From the NCBI GenBank assembly GCA_963779095.1, contig CAVZWU010000008.1:124001-188000 (forward strand): DNA of 64,000 bases, written 5' to 3'. Every line of letters starts with the position of its first letter. The first letter of the stretch is position 1. A program made the position numbers and the translations under genes. This document shows, one piece after another, positions 27,941 through 35,776 of the stretch. The notes beneath the pieces are model-generated. The model saw nothing but the letters and a program-made list of their open reading frames with translations, was not told the origin of the DNA and ran no database searches. This DNA comes from Roseiarcus sp963779095. GTDB lineage: Bacteria; Pseudomonadota; Alphaproteobacteria; Rhizobiales; Beijerinckiaceae.

Positions 27941-28589
27941 CTACCCGCCGCTTGTGCGGATCGGCGGCAGTTCGGGCGCGTCGAGCCCCGCGAACGGATC
28001 CCGCCAGGCCGGGATCTCCATCAGCCGCGCATGCCAGGCTTCGACGCGCGGAAAGTCCTTGAGCGGCAGGCCGGCGAGATCGGCGAACGGCAGGACGCAG
28101 GCGACGCGGAAATCGGCGTAAGTGGCCTGCTTGCCGACGAGCCAGTCCGCCGCGCCGAGACGCTGCATCCAGAATCGCGGCTGACGAAGCGAATTCGTTC
28201 AGGCCCAATTCCACCACATCCTGCCTCACGGGGCCCAGACAATAGCGCTGCTTGGTCACGCGCTCGAAATGGACCCGATCGCAGGCGCGGACGAAATTCC
28301 AGTAGCCCCAGCTGATCCAGCGCACGACGTCAGGCAGCGCATCGCCCATTGGCCAGAAGTCCGACCTGGCCAGCTGCGAAAGCCGGCATGCGATGGCGTC
28401 CGCCTCCCACAGCGTCTTCTCGCCCTCGACCAGGATGGGAACGCTTTGGTTCGGATTGAGCTTGAGAAATTTCTCGCCCTGCCCGGGCGAGAAGGGCGAA
28501 GCGAATTCAAATTCGACTGGCGACTTCAAATAGCGCGCCGCGGCGACCGCAAGTCGCGGATTGTAGTTGCGGCTGAAGTAAAGCTTCAT
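27941..28589 (-). CDS. Glutathione S-transferase family protein, frameshifted near 28168
   Basis: Starts MKLYFSRNYNPRLAVAAARY, with the thioredoxin-like N-domain ending FLKLNPNQSVPILVEGEKTLWEADAIACRLS (the cis-Pro and Glu/Ser glutathione contacts VPIL and EADAI). The helical C-domain continues in a second frame as LGAADWLVGKQATYADFRVACVLPF and KDFPRVEAWHARLMEIPAWRD. TYADFRVA is the usual N-capping box. One indel near 28168 restores a protein of about 215 residues. Upstream in-frame residues are not protein-like, so ATG 28589 is chosen. Confidence 0.82.
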
Positions 28590-28827
28590 GGGCTTCGTTC
28601 CGACGACGATCATGCGCGGTCGGCCGGAGGGGCACAAGGGGCTGGCCGCGCCCGGCGGCGGTGGAGGGAACCTCACCCCCTGGTCGGACCCACAGCCTGA
28701 TGTCGATTAATATACAAACGTTAGCAGTCTAATATTGGTTGTTCATCGGGTGCGAGTTGCAGAAAAAAATGCGCCTAAGCCATTGAAATCGGCGTATCGA
28801 ACGCAAAACTGAACGCTGCCTCGCACC

Positions 28828-29175
28828 GTGGATTCCGACAGTTGCCGCCCGCGCTGGCGCATCCCCCTCCGCAGTCCGCAGGTTTGGGGAGTTGACCAAC
28901 AGGAATCGCAAGCATATCTTGCGGCTAAATGGCCAAATCTGTCGGCGCGTAGCCAAAGGCTGATTACACGCGAGATATCTTGGGGGGATCGGGTGTCGGC
29001 CGCGAAGTATGATTTTGATCAGTTAGAACTCTTCATGGTGGCGGCTTTTGAACTGCTGGGGAAGCCGGAGCCTCAAGCTCGCGAGCTTGCGAAAGCCATT
29101 CTAACAGCTGCAGAGCGGCCTCTAGGCGACGATCAAGAAGCTTCAGATCCAATCCCGATGCAGAACTTCGCGTGA
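28828..29175 (+). CDS. Hypothetical protein, uncertain
   Basis: A 115-codon frame whose second half (DFDQLELFMVAAFELLGKPEPQARELAKAILTAAE) looks like a plausible helical soluble protein. The first 30 residues look random, so a start near 28975 is possible. An overlapping frame on the minus strand (29033-29320) is also open and starts MMQFIESRPHYLPLSIRERD; only one can be real. The family is not recognised. Confidence 0.35.
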   Translation: MDSDSCRPRWRIPLRSPQVWGVDQQESQAYLAAKWPNLSARSQRLITREISWGDRVSAAKYDFDQLELFMVAAFELLGKPEPQARELAKAILTAAERPLGDDQEASDPIPMQNFA

Positions 29176-29606
29176 TTTCCAAATCTAACCTGTGCGCTTC
29201 GAGTGCCTGATAGAGCTGATGTTGGCCCTCCTTGCCATCAAAGCTCCCGGCGTCTTTTTCGTCGCGCTCCCTTATTGAGAGAGGCAAATAATGGGGCCTT
29301 GACTCTATAAACTGCATCACCCGCTCGATGTTAAAGCGACCTAAACAGGCATTGGAATTTGTGTTGACGGAATTCCGTCCACTTCCCGCTCATAACTTTA
29401 TGCCACCCATGATTTTAATCACCCCGCGTCCAGAATAAGAGTTATGGTGACTTATTGTCATTTTATCTCATCATCCATGTGAATAAATCTTTGCCCTTGG
29501 ATTGCGATCAGCCGAATGAATAAATAAATCTTCCGAAGGATGGCGGGTGCGGCCAATCGCCCCGCGCAGGGTAGCGAGAAAACCATCACCTTGAACGGTT
29601 ATCGAC
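29176..29606. other. AT-rich intergenic region upstream of the regulator remnant
   Basis: Markedly AT-rich relative to the rest of the window (for example GAATGAATAAATAAATC near 29515), consistent with promoter DNA or transferred DNA. No defined operator was found. A minus-strand open frame from 29320 overlaps it. Confidence 0.4.
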
Positions 29607-30525
29607 ATGGCTGACCCGATCGGCCGCGTCATCTCGAAGATTCAGGACGCAGCGCTTGACCCGCGCCTATGGAGCAGCGTCCTGCAATCGGTCGCCGAGA
29701 CGGCGGGCGCCATCGGAGCGGCCTATATCGTCCGAAACGCGCGTACCGGCCGGGTCGATTGGGCCAATTTCCTAAGCCCCAGCGCGAAGTTCGCGTCGGA
29801 CTACATCGCCCGCTTCGCGGCCCAGGATCGCTTCATCGAGCACCTCACGCGCTATGAGGGGACCTGGATGAGGCTCTCCGAACAATTGCCAGCAACGGAA
29901 CTGCAGCGGAACGAATGGTACACCGATTTCGTGCTGAAGAGCGGAGTGAGAGACATCGTCGCCGCGCAGGTCAGCATTCCAAAATCGCACCAAGTGATTC
30001 TGGGCGTTCACGAGGGAATTGGCGAAGAGCCGCTTCCCACAGCGAACCTCAAGCGTCTAGACCAATTGCTGGAGCCAATTCGCAGGGCGGCCGAGGTTCA
30101 AATCCGGCTACGTGAGCTTGGATGGAAATCCGCTGTCCTCGCCCGCGCCTTCGACCAGGTCTCCACCGGCATCATCGTCGTCGACGCTAGTAGTTCTGTC
30201 ATCGAGATGAACGGACACTCGCCGAGCGGGTGGTCCGGCGCGGCGACGGCCTCGTGCTCCACAATGGCGCGCTCGGCGCCGCGCGGGTCTTCGAGACCGC
30301 GAAGCTTGGAGCGGCGATTTCATCGGCGACCAGACCTGGAGCGGAAGCGGCGAGCAGCCGCCTTCTCATCGGCAGGCACCACAGCAAACACGACTACATT
30401 CTGGCCGTGTCGCCGCTCGGCGTCGATCTCGGCTTCTACTCCAATCCGATGGCCCTCATCATCGTCGTCGACCCCGAGGCGCGATCGCCCAAGGCCGAGG
30501 ACCTCTCAGCTTGCGTTCGCTTCGG
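29607..30525 (+). pseudogene. LuxR-family-type regulator lacking its HTH domain, frameshifted near 30215
   Basis: The N-terminal part (GRVISKIQDAALDPRLWSSV, GAAYIVRNARTGRVDW, ENEWYTDF-type segment RNEWYTDFVLKSGVRD) matches the long sensor region of alphaproteobacterial LuxR-type regulators. After VLARAFDQVSTGIIVVDASS the frame shifts near 30215 and continues RRGDGLVLHNGALGAARVFE and HDYILAVSPLGVDLGFYSNP, ALIIVVDPEA. The chain ends just where the C-terminal LuxR HTH should begin, because the 3' end of der follows at 30536. The DNA-binding domain is absent, so this is probably a true truncation. Confidence 0.7.
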
Positions 30526-30535
30526 TCCATCGTTC

Positions 30536-31942
30536 CTACCCTCTCCGTTTCTTGCGCGCATAAGGGTTCTCGCTTCCCCCGCGCATCGAAAGCCGGATCG
30601 GCACGCCGATCAGGCCGAAGGTCTCGCGCAGCCCGTTGACGAGAAAGCGCTTGTAGCTCTCGGGAATCTTGTCGACCGAATTGCCGAACAGGACGAAGAA
30701 CGGCGGGCGCGCCTTGGGCTGGGTCATGTAGCGGATCTTCACCCTGCGGCCTGAGACGGCCGGCGGGGGCGTCGCGTCGATGACCGGCGCGAGCCAGCGG
30801 TTGAGACGGCCGGTCGAGATGCGCACGTTCCAGATCGCATCCGTCGCGATGATCGCCTCCATGAGCTTATCGACATGCGCGCCGGTGAGGCCCGAGAGCG
30901 GGATCACGCGCGTCCCGCGCAGCTGCGGCAGGAGCCGGTCGGCCTCGGCCCTGAGCTCCTGCGCGCGCAGGCTCTTGTTGTCGACGAGGTCCCATTTGTT
31001 GAGCCCGATGACCAGCGCCCTGCCCTCCTGCTCGACCAGGTCGGCGAGCGTCAGGTCCTGCTTCTCGAACGGGATCGTCGCGTCTAGCAGAAGCACCACG
31101 CCTTCGGCGAAGCGCACCGCTCTCAGCGCGTCAGCGACCGCGAGCTTCTCGACCTTCTCGATGATCCGTGACTTTCGGCGCAGTCCCGCGGTGTCGAAGA
31201 TCCTGAGCTTGCGGCCTTTCCACTCGGCGTCGAGCCCGATCAAGTCGCGGGTGATGCCGGGCTCGGGGCCAACCAGCAGGCGATCCTCATCGAGGATGCG
31301 ATTGATGAGGGTGGACTTGCCCGCGTTCGGGCGCCCGAGCACGGCGATGCGCAACGGCTTCGCCGGATCAAGTTCGCTGCCGTCCTCCTCCTCGCCCAGA
31401 ACGAGCGGCTCGGCCTCGCTCTCCTCGTCCGGGTCGAGCCGCGCGGCGGCCGGCAAAACTTCGACCAGCGCGTCATAGAGTTCGCTCAAGCCCTCGCCGT
31501 GCTCGGCGGAGAGCGCGATCGGCTCGCCAAGGCCGAGACTGAAGGCCTCATAGACGCCCTGGCGCCCCGACGTGCTTTCCGCCTTGTTGGCGACGACGAT
31601 GATGGGCTTGTCGGCGCGGCGCACGGCCTGCGCGAAATGGCGGTCGGCGGCGGTCAGGCCGGCGCGCGCGTCAATGACGAACAGGATCGCGTCGCAGTCG
31701 ACAAGCGCGGCTTCCGTCTGCGCGCGCATGCGGCCCGCAAGCGTGGCCGCGTCGCCTTCCTCAAGGCCGGCGGTGTCGACGATGGTGAAGGAGAGGTCGG
31801 CGAGCCTGGCCTCGCCCTCGCGGCGGTCGCGCGTCACGCCGGGCTCATCGTCGACCAGCGCGAGCTTGCGCCCGACCAGCCGGTTGAACAAAGTCGACTT
31901 GCCGACGTTCGGCCGGCCGATGATCGCGACCTTGGCGCTCAT
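30536..31942 (-). CDS. der: GTPase Der (EngA), ribosome biogenesis
   Basis: A 468-residue essential GTPase with tandem G domains that acts in 50S assembly. Domain 1 has GRPNVGKST, DTAGLEE and NKAES (NKxD-like). Domain 2 has GRPNAGKST, DTAGLRRKSRI and NKWDLVD. The KH-like C-terminal domain ends NPYARKKRRG. ATG 31942 gives the canonical MSAKVAIIGRPNVGKSTLFN start; upstream in-frame sequence is non-homologous. It starts directly after the stop of the YfgM-like gene (1 bp between them), an arrangement (yfgM-bamB-der) known in proteobacteria, here without bamB. Confidence 0.97.
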   Translation of the reverse strand: MSAKVAIIGRPNVGKSTLFNRLVGRKLALVDDEPGVTRDRREGEARLADLSFTIVDTAGLEEGDAATLAGRMRAQTEAALVDCDAILFVIDARAGLTAADRHFAQAVRRADKPIIVVANKAESTSGRQGVYEAFSLGLGEPIALSAEHGEGLSELYDALVEVLPAAARLDPDEESEAEPLVLGEEEDGSELDPAKPLRIAVLGRPNAGKSTLINRILDEDRLLVGPEPGITRDLIGLDAEWKGRKLRIFDTAGLRRKSRIIEKVEKLAVADALRAVRFAEGVVLLLDATIPFEKQDLTLADLVEQEGRALVIGLNKWDLVDNKSLRAQELRAEADRLLPQLRGTRVIPLSGLTGAHVDKLMEAIIATDAIWNVRISTGRLNRWLAPVIDATPPPAVSGRRVKIRYMTQPKARPPFFVLFGNSVDKIPESYKRFLVNGLRETFGLIGVPIRLSMRGGSENPYARKKRRG

Positions 31943-31943
31943 G

Positions 31944-32660
31944 TCATTCCAGCCAGTTGGCAGCAGCCTGGCGGTAGGGCTGACACCCTGACTTACTTCG
32001 CCGCGCCGCCGACCGGTTCGCGGCCACGAGGCCCTGCCAGCGGCTCGCCATTTGCCGCTCGTCGGGTGTGGCTTCGGGGTCGCCCAGCACGAGGTCGAAT
32101 TGCTTGGCGGCGTCGTCATAGTCTTTGCGGTCGAGCGCGAGCGCGCCGAGCGCCAGAGCGGCCAGGCGCCGATAGGGCCCGCCTTCCGCCGAAAGCGCGG
32201 TCAGCGCGGCTTCCCCCTTCTGCTGCTCGCTGGGCATGTCCACCCGCAGGAGCGCGGCGCGCAAGCGGGCGGTGTCGCGCATGAGCGGATCGATGGCGGC
32301 GTCGCCGGAGACAGCGTCGAAGGCGCCGATCGCGCCCTGCGGGTCCTTGCTCGCCTCGGCGCCGGCTGCGGTCATTTGCGCCAGCGCCCGATAGCCGCTC
32401 GGCCCTTGCGCCGCGATCGTGTCGAGACGGGCCTTGGCTTCGTCGAGCTTGCCGCCCTCGAGCGCCGCGAGCGCCTGCTGGAACTGATCGCCCGCCGCCT
32501 GCCGCGCGCTTTCGCGCTCATATTGCCAATAGCGAAAGCCGGCCGAGGCGAGCACGATCAAGACGGCCGCGGCCAGGATCTGGTTCTGGTATTTCTTCCA
32601 GAATTCCGCCGCCTTGTCGCGGCGGACTTCCTCGTCAACTTCCTGAAAGATGTCGCTCAT
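31944..32660 (-). CDS. YfgM-like TPR membrane protein
   Basis: An ancillary SecYEG translocon/periplasmic chaperone-network protein in enterobacteria. It starts MSDIFQEVDEEVRRDKAAEF, has one N-terminal signal-anchor (ILAAAVLIVLASAGFRYWQY), then TPR-type helices (DQFQQALAALEGGKLDEAKA, GEAALTALSAEGGPYRRLAA) on the periplasmic side. ATG 32660 is chosen because the DUF2133/TPR_21 family begins there. The C-terminal tail (RSKSGCQPYRQAAANWLE) is atypical and may result from an indel just before the end. Adjacent to der, as in other proteobacteria. Confidence 0.88.
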   Translation of the reverse strand: MSDIFQEVDEEVRRDKAAEFWKKYQNQILAAAVLIVLASAGFRYWQYERESARQAAGDQFQQALAALEGGKLDEAKARLDTIAAQGPSGYRALAQMTAAGAEASKDPQGAIGAFDAVSGDAAIDPLMRDTARLRAALLRVDMPSEQQKGEAALTALSAEGGPYRRLAALALGALALDRKDYDDAAKQFDLVLGDPEATPDERQMASRWQGLVAANRSAARRSKSGCQPYRQAAANWLE

Positions 32661-32734
32661 TGCGGGGCGCCCTATCACAGCGGGACAGCGAAAGCGAGCG
32701 GCCAAGCGCCGCCGATCGATCCCGATGGTTCGGA

Positions 32735-32748
32735 TTGATCCAGATCAA
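32735..32748. promoter_or_regulatory. FNR/FixK-type box TTGATCCAGATCAA
   Basis: A perfect match to TTGAT-N4-ATCAA, the binding site of FNR/FixK/FnrL regulators. It lies about 95 bp upstream of the first HiPIP gene and 75 bp upstream of the divergent YfgM-like gene. Placement suits oxygen-responsive control of the HiPIP gene. Confidence 0.7.
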
Positions 32749-32841
32749 TTGCGCTTGCGGCGCTTCGTGATCGACTTTGCCCTGAAGCGGATCCGCCCAG
32801 CCCTAACCGGGGGCAATGCGGTCAGGCATCGAGGAGCCAAA

Positions 32842-33095
32842 ATGGGCAATCCAATCAAATTGCAACGCGTTAGTCGCCGCACGGTTGTTATTGCCGCTGG
32901 GGCCGCGCCGTTGCTGGCGCTGATGAGCGGCAGCGCGGAAGCGAAAATGGCGCAGACCGCGGTGCGCTACCAGGACTCGCCCAAGGACGGCAAACAGTGC
33001 GACGGCTGCAAGCTTTTCGTCGCTCCCAACTCTTGCAAGACTGTCGCCGGCGACATCTCCCATCCGGGTGGTGCGCGCTTTGGGTCAAGAAGTGA
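32842..33095 (+). CDS. High-potential iron-sulfur protein 1 (HiPIP), frameshifted near 33060
   Basis: A small periplasmic [4Fe-4S] electron carrier. A Tat signal peptide (VSRRTVVIAAGAAPLLALMS) is followed by the mature domain YQDSPKDGKQCDGCKLFVAP, NSCKTVAGDIS. The reading frame then breaks, and in the next frame it continues GWCALWVKK-stop at 33095, which supplies the fourth cluster Cys. One missing C in TCCCATCC (TCCCCATCC expected) explains the break. GAGGAG lies 6 nt before the ATG. The intact paralogue at 40283 shows the same C-x2-C, C, GWC pattern. It is the first gene of the electron-transfer island and has a FixK/FNR box upstream. Confidence 0.88.
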
Positions 33096-33304
33096 CAAGT
33101 TCGGCATCGAGTCGATGGCTCAGTAATCGCCCCTGAAGTGATCAGACGAGGCGAAACCGCCGGCAATCGACCGCAGCGTCCCGGCGCGGTGTAGGGCTGC
33201 GGTCGAAGGTCAGCCCCTTCAATAAAATAGGTCAGGCGCGCCATATGAATGCAGCGTCAAGGGGCTTGAACGCGACCGCCCTCAAAATCCCGACATGCGC
33301 AAGA

Positions 33305-33967
33305 TTACTTGAGGTCGCTGACATAAGCAGCGACTGCGGCGATCTGCTCTTTGGTCAGCTTTTCGGCGATCGGGCCCATGATCTCCGAAGTGTCTGGATT
33401 CTTCGCGTCTTGCCCACGCTCCTTGGGCCAGTTCACCAGCTTGGCGATCACGTAGCCGTCGAGTTGGCCGGCCAGGCGCGGAAACTGGTCCATGCCGTGG
33501 GCGTCCTTGCCGTGGCACAACTCGCAGGCCGGAACCTCCGCGCTGGGAACGCCTTCATGGTAGATCTTTTCCCCTTCGGCCATGAGGTCTCTCGGAGCGC
33601 CGCCATAGGGCGGCGGGTCGAGATCCTTGAAATGGGTGGCCAGCGCGTCGACCATCGCGGGGCTGAGGACGTGGGCCACATTGCCCATCACGGGGTTCAG
33701 CCGCCGGCGATCGATAAAGGCCTGCAATTGGTTCTTGATATAGTCAGGCTGCTGGCCCGCAAGTCTGGGCATGGGATTGGTCCCGATGAAGCCGCGCGCC
33801 GACAACCCATGACAAGTTTCACAATAGCCGGCCTTGGCGTTGAATTCCTTCGCTGGAACGCTTTCGGGCTGCGCCAGTCCGCCAGTCTTGCTGTCTTCGG
33901 CGTCGGCCCAGGCGCAGAAGATGACGGCGATCAGAGCAGCCGGCGCGAGAGCCTTGACAACCTTCAT
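33305..33967 (-). CDS. Diheme c4-like cytochrome c (A)
   Basis: A 220-residue periplasmic cytochrome with a Sec signal (MKVVKALAPAALIAVIFCAWADAED) and two class I haem domains. Haem sites are CETCHG (residues about 48-52) and CELCHG (about 150). Likely axial Met ligands are in NPVMGNVAH and EIMGPIAEKL. PMPRLAGQQPDYIKNQLQAF and QFPRLAGQLDGYVIAKLVNW are the repeated c4-type blocks. A GGAGGAAGATC ribosome binding site precedes the ATG. It is divergent from paralogue B across a 450-bp gap. c4 cytochromes carry electrons between membrane complexes and oxidases; a Cyc1-like role beside a Cyc2-like protein is inferred. Confidence 0.93.
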   Translation of the reverse strand: MKVVKALAPAALIAVIFCAWADAEDSKTGGLAQPESVPAKEFNAKAGYCETCHGLSARGFIGTNPMPRLAGQQPDYIKNQLQAFIDRRRLNPVMGNVAHVLSPAMVDALATHFKDLDPPPYGGAPRDLMAEGEKIYHEGVPSAEVPACELCHGKDAHGMDQFPRLAGQLDGYVIAKLVNWPKERGQDAKNPDTSEIMGPIAEKLTKEQIAAVAAYVSDLK

Positions 33968-34416
33968 GATCTTCCTCCCCGAAACTTTCGCGCAGATATC
34001 GGAAGGAGCGCCCCTTCCGGCTCGTCGGAACGGAACGACAAGGGCGATCGCGGACCTTGCCCAATTGTATACTTCGTTGCGACAATGTTCCAGTCGCCAT
34101 CCGACGCAATCTTTTCTGTTAGCCAAACGCATTTCGACTTTCATTCGCCTTTGAACCGTGTAAACAATCGCCAAAAGCTTCAAGCAAAGCACAATCATGC
34201 GCGCCACCCGGTTGGCGCAGCGAGAGGGGCCGGTTGGCCAACGAGGGTGGCCGTTGTGAAAAAATGCGGTCGCCGAGCCGCAGCAACGCCTGTGCTGCGA
34301 ATGTCGTTGAACGGCCGAGCGCACGAAGAAAGGCTTGTAAGACCCGGCGGAAATGTTCACCGCCGGCGAGCAGGTTCCGGGCGGCGAAAAAAGGACGAGG
34401 CCGGGAGGCAAGGAAG
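33968..34416. other. Divergent promoter region between c4-like genes A and B
   Basis: A 450-bp non-coding region that must drive both cytochrome genes. It contains a moderately AT-rich part (34055-34200). I found no FixK or Irr box in it. Confidence 0.5.
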
Positions 34417-35068
34417 ATGAAAGCTGTTCGTCTGCGCGTGGCGTTGACATCGGCTCTGGCGGTTGTTCTGACGGCTATGGCCGGCCAGGCCCAGGCGGGA
34501 GCCCAAGGTGGGCGCGCGACGGCCGGCGGCATTGAAGCGAAATTCGAATATTGCACGACCTGTCATGGTCCGTCGGCGCAGGGTTTTCGCGGCTTTTACG
34601 CCATGCCGCGCCTCGCCGGGCAGCAGCCGCAATATATCGAAAATCAGTTGCGAGCCTTCCTCGAGCGCCGGCGGCTGAACCCCGTGATGGCCAATGTGGC
34701 CCACGGCATAACGCCCGATATGATCCCCGCTTTGGCCGCCCGCATGAGCGCCTTGAAATCCTCCCCCGGTTGGGGGCGCGCCCGCGGGCGACGCCGCCTT
34801 GGGGAAAGCGATCTTCGCGAATGGATTGCCCGATCAGAATGTTCCCGCCTGTTCAGCTTGCCACGGCCCTGACGCCAAGGGGCAGCGCGAAATACCTCGT
34901 CTCGCAGGCCAGCTCTATTGGTACATGGTCAGCACCCTGTCGCTGTGGAGCAGCGAACGCGGCCAGGGCGGGCGTCAGGACATATCCTGGATCATGCGGC
35001 CGACGGTCGCGAATCTAACCCCGAGACAGGTGCGGGCGGTCGCCGAATATGTCAGCGCGCTCAGGTAA
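34417..35068 (+). CDS. Diheme c4-like cytochrome c (B), frameshifted near 34766
   Basis: Signal peptide MKAVRLRVALTSALAVVLTA...AQAGAQ, first haem site YCTTCHGPSAQGF, MPRLAGQQPQYIENQLRAFL and Met in NPVMANVAHGIT. The frame breaks at about 34766 in a C/G-rich run (CTCCCCCGGTTGGGGGC) and continues as GGAPAGDAALGKAIFANG, with the second haem site ACSACHGPDAKG, Met in ISWIMRPTVANLT and the end AVAEYVSALR. One base restores a protein of about 217 residues. Clearly paralogous to A over its whole length. Followed by paralogue C after 59 bp, probably one operon with the Cyc2-like gene. Confidence 0.88.
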
Positions 35069-35127
35069 ACTCATGGCGTTCTGTTGCGTCAACCGGGGTG
35101 AGTTCGTCACGCAAGAGACATTGGATT

Positions 35128-35739
35128 ATGAAGCACTTCCGCACGAAAATGGCGGCCCTTGCGATTTCCCTCGCCACGGCCGGACCGCTTCTGGCCGATG
35201 ATCTGCCGGTTCGCAATTGCATCTGGTGTCATGGAGCGTCGGGGCAGGGCGTTTCCATGGCGCCCCGACTGGCCGGCCAGAGGGTGGACTATCTGGCGAA
35301 CGAGCTCGAAGCCTTTGCGACCCATAAGCGGGATGAATTCCTTTCGACCAAATACATGTGGTACGCGACCGCGCATCTCGATCCATTGATCGCACATAAT
35401 CTCGCCGCATATTTTTCTGCGCTTCCACCCGAGTCCGCGAAGGACGGCTACAGCGAACTCGCCGCCGAGGGCAGGGTCATATTTGAAAACGGCGTTCCCG
35501 ACGAGAACATCGCCGCTTGCCAGGCATGCCATGGCCCCGAAGCGCAGGGTGTGCGGGAGATTCCGCGCCTCGGCGGGCTCTCTTACAGCTATCTCAAGCG
35601 TCGGCTCGAGGAGTGGGGCCAGGGCCACGACACTTGGGGGAAATTCATGCCGAAAGTCGCGCGGTCTTTGTCTCCGAATCAAATCGCCGCCCTCGCATCG
35701 TATCTGAGCTTCGTCGGAGGCAAATCTTCGGAGAAATAG
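35128..35739 (+). CDS. Diheme c4-like cytochrome c (C)
   Basis: A 203-residue periplasmic cytochrome, intact. The signal peptide (MKHFRTKMAALAISLATAGP...LADD) is cleaved before DDLPVRN. Haem sites are CIWCHGASGQG and CQACHGPEAQG; Met candidates are in KYMWYATAHL and KFMPKVARSL. It keeps the c4-type blocks APRLAGQRVDYLANELEAFA and EIPRLGGLSYSYLKRRLEEW but is more divergent than A and B. Ribosome binding site weak. The Cyc2-like gene begins only about 37 bp downstream, so co-transcription is likely. Confidence 0.93.
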   Translation: MKHFRTKMAALAISLATAGPLLADDLPVRNCIWCHGASGQGVSMAPRLAGQRVDYLANELEAFATHKRDEFLSTKYMWYATAHLDPLIAHNLAAYFSALPPESAKDGYSELAAEGRVIFENGVPDENIAACQACHGPEAQGVREIPRLGGLSYSYLKRRLEEWGQGHDTWGKFMPKVARSLSPNQIAALASYLSFVGGKSSEK

Positions 35740-35776
35740 GCTGCGGCGCTCGTCCGAATTGTATAGGGCCAAGAAA

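Noticed and set aside
29033..29320. Minus-strand open frame overlapping the hypothetical gene at 28828
   Set aside because: Neither strand has a good ribosome binding site or a recognised family; I kept only one, with low confidence.
30195..30230. Programmed frameshift in the LuxR-type gene
   Set aside because: No slippery sequence, and the gene is truncated anyway.
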